This document shows positions 45,398-46,278 of a stretch of 46,278 bases of DNA, in pieces. The stretch's first letter is position 1; each line of letters opens with the position of its first letter. The notes under the pieces were generated by a model that saw nothing but the letters and a program-made list of their open reading frames with translations, made no database searches and had not been told where the DNA came from. The stretch is from Gammaproteobacteria bacterium (GTDB taxonomy: Bacteria; Pseudomonadota; Gammaproteobacteria; Woeseiales; Woeseiaceae). The stretch covers positions 1 through 46,278 of the forward strand of contig NYWX01000001.1 in the NCBI GenBank assembly GCA_002685275.1, written 5' to 3'. A program made the position numbers and the translations under genes.

Positions 45398-46278
45398 ATA
45401 AATATTTACTATCAATTGATCAAGGCACAACTAGTAGCCGTGCTGTAATATTTAATCAATCCTTAGAGGTAGTAGCTAGCTCTCAGCAGGAATTTCCACA
45501 AATATATCCAAATCCTGGGTGGGTTGAACATGATCCAGAGGAGATTTGGCTCTCTGTTAAAAATGTTTGTAATAGTGTTTTGAAAAAATCGAATTTGAGA
45601 GCTGATCAAATTTTTGGTCTAGGGATTACAAACCAGAGAGAAACAACACTTCTTTGGGATTCCCAAACAGGTAAATGCGTTTGTAATGGGATAGTTTGGC
45701 AGGATCGCCGTACCGCAAAATATTGTTTAAAACTTCAGGACGATGGTTTGCAAAAAACCATTAAAGAAAAAACTGGTTTGCGATTAGACCCGTATTTTTC
45801 AGCATCTAAATTAAATTGGATACTCAACAATGTAGATGGCGCTCGAAAGCTTTCTGACTCAAATAAACTTCTATTCGGAACTATAGATAGTTTTTTATTA
45901 TGGCGCCTGACAGGAGGTAAGGTTCATGCTACTGATGCAACTAATGCATCTCGAACTCTATTATTTAATATTCATACTCAAGAATGGGATGATGAGTTAC
46001 TGAAAATTTTTAACATTCCTAGGCAACTTCTACCAAAAGTTAAAGATTGTGCAACACACTTCGGAGATACAGTAGAAAATTTATTTGGTGCAAAAATTCC
46101 TATCTTAAGTATTTTGGGGGATCAGCAAGCAGCATTAATAGGACAAGCTGGTTTTAAAGAAGGTATGACAAAATGTACATTTGGTACTGGCTGTTTTGCA
46201 ATATCAAATACTGGAAAAAAACCATTGGCCTCAAAAAATAAATTGCTGACCACAATCGCAACTCGCCTTAATGGTTCT
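45394..46278 (+). CDS. glpK: Glycerol kinase, 3' end beyond the window
   Basis: FGGY-family kinase making glycerol-3-phosphate. The start [20 protein letters not shown] carries the ATP-loop DQGTTSSR (9-16). The glycerol-binding block [37 protein letters not shown] and [12 protein letters not shown] (catalytic Asp) follow. The open frame of 295 codons runs off the window; full GlpK is about 500. The ATG overlaps the thioesterase stop (ATGA), so glpK is translated from the same message. It is the last gene visible of the sodN-led unit, and no glpF or glpD is seen. Confidence 0.94.
   Translation, partial: MNKYLLSIDQGTTSSRAVIFNQSLEVVASSQQEFPQIYPNPGWVEHDPEEIWLSVKNVCNSVLKKSNLRADQIFGLGITNQRETTLLWDSQTGKCVCNGIVWQDRRTAKYCLKLQDDGLQKTIKEKTGLRLDPYFSASKLNWILNNVDGARKLSDSNKLLFGTIDSFLLWRLTGGKVHATDATNASRTLLFNIHTQEWDDELLKIFNIPRQLLPKVKDCATHFGDTVENLFGAKIPILSILGDQQAALIGQAGFKEGMTKCTFGTGCFAISNTGKKPLASKNKLLTTIATRLNGS

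Overview
The window reads as an AT-rich chromosome segment from a free-living, probably marine, gammaproteobacterium. It is densely packed and carries no insertion sequence, prophage, CRISPR array or rRNA. The basis for this placement is gene order known from Pseudomonas and relatives: mreB diverging from gatCAB; hemA-prfA-prmC-moeB diverging from a TPR gene and lolB; and tRNA-Gln-prs-rplY-pth-ychF-tRNA-Met. FabA/FabB, HemG and COX15-type CtaA also fit. The low G+C, the nickel superoxide dismutase and the tight spacing suggest a pelagic lineage. This is inference, and I cannot name a genus.

Layout. 1-1600 (+): amgK (5' end missing) and murU, the peptidoglycan-recycling bypass to UDP-MurNAc. 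1634-10958 (-): an apparently continuous ten-gene cell-shape operon, mreB-mreC-mreD-mrdA-rodA-mltB-rlpA-dacA-ybeD-lipB. 11092-15160 (+): gatC-gatA-gatB and metF. 15194-21057 (-): moeB/thiF-like, ppiB, prmC, prfA and hemA, with an oppositely oriented cystathionine beta-synthase gene between prmC and prfA. 21261-27344 (+): TPR lipoprotein-neighbour gene, lolB, tRNA-Gln, prs, rplY/ctc, a strong terminator, pth, ychF, tRNA-Met. The ispE gene usual between lolB and prs is not there. 27527-32258: glk, an orphan TylF-like methyltransferase (-), fabA-fabB and a TauE/SafE permease. 32403-34464: XdhC-like and MocA-like maturation factors without their molybdenum hydroxylase, then hemG. 34492-38000: class 3 aldehyde dehydrogenase (-), YeiH-family permease (+), periplasmic metallo-beta-lactamase-fold hydrolase (-). 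38047-42062: a beta-alanine catabolic pair (mmsA/bauC-like and bauA-like) diverging from a branched-chain aminotransferase. 42085-43116 (-): ctaA. 43354-46278 (+): a His-rich small membrane protein, sodN (Ni-SOD), its maturation peptidase sodX, a four-helix membrane protein, a hotdog thioesterase and the 5' part of glpK.

How the genes work together. The left third builds and recycles the wall during elongation: MreBCD, RodA and PBP2 synthesise, while MltB, RlpA and DacA trim. The middle holds translation and precursor functions (GatCAB, RF1 and its methylase, Pth, YchF, L25, PRPP synthase) plus tetrapyrrole entry (HemA). Heme is a scattered theme: hemA, hemG, ctaA. The right part is accessory metabolism: beta-alanine to acetyl-CoA, aldehyde oxidation, sulfur-type anion export and superoxide defence based on nickel.

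The points most worth a second look are the small protein with a predicted His-rich mature N-terminus at the head of the sodN-sodX cluster, the joined elongasome supercluster, the cbs insertion and missing ispE in otherwise conserved synteny, and mmsA, whose family-conserved N-terminus lies upstream of any ATG/GTG/TTG but just after a good Shine-Dalgarno. No gene-free stretch exceeds 300 bases once the tRNA genes are counted.
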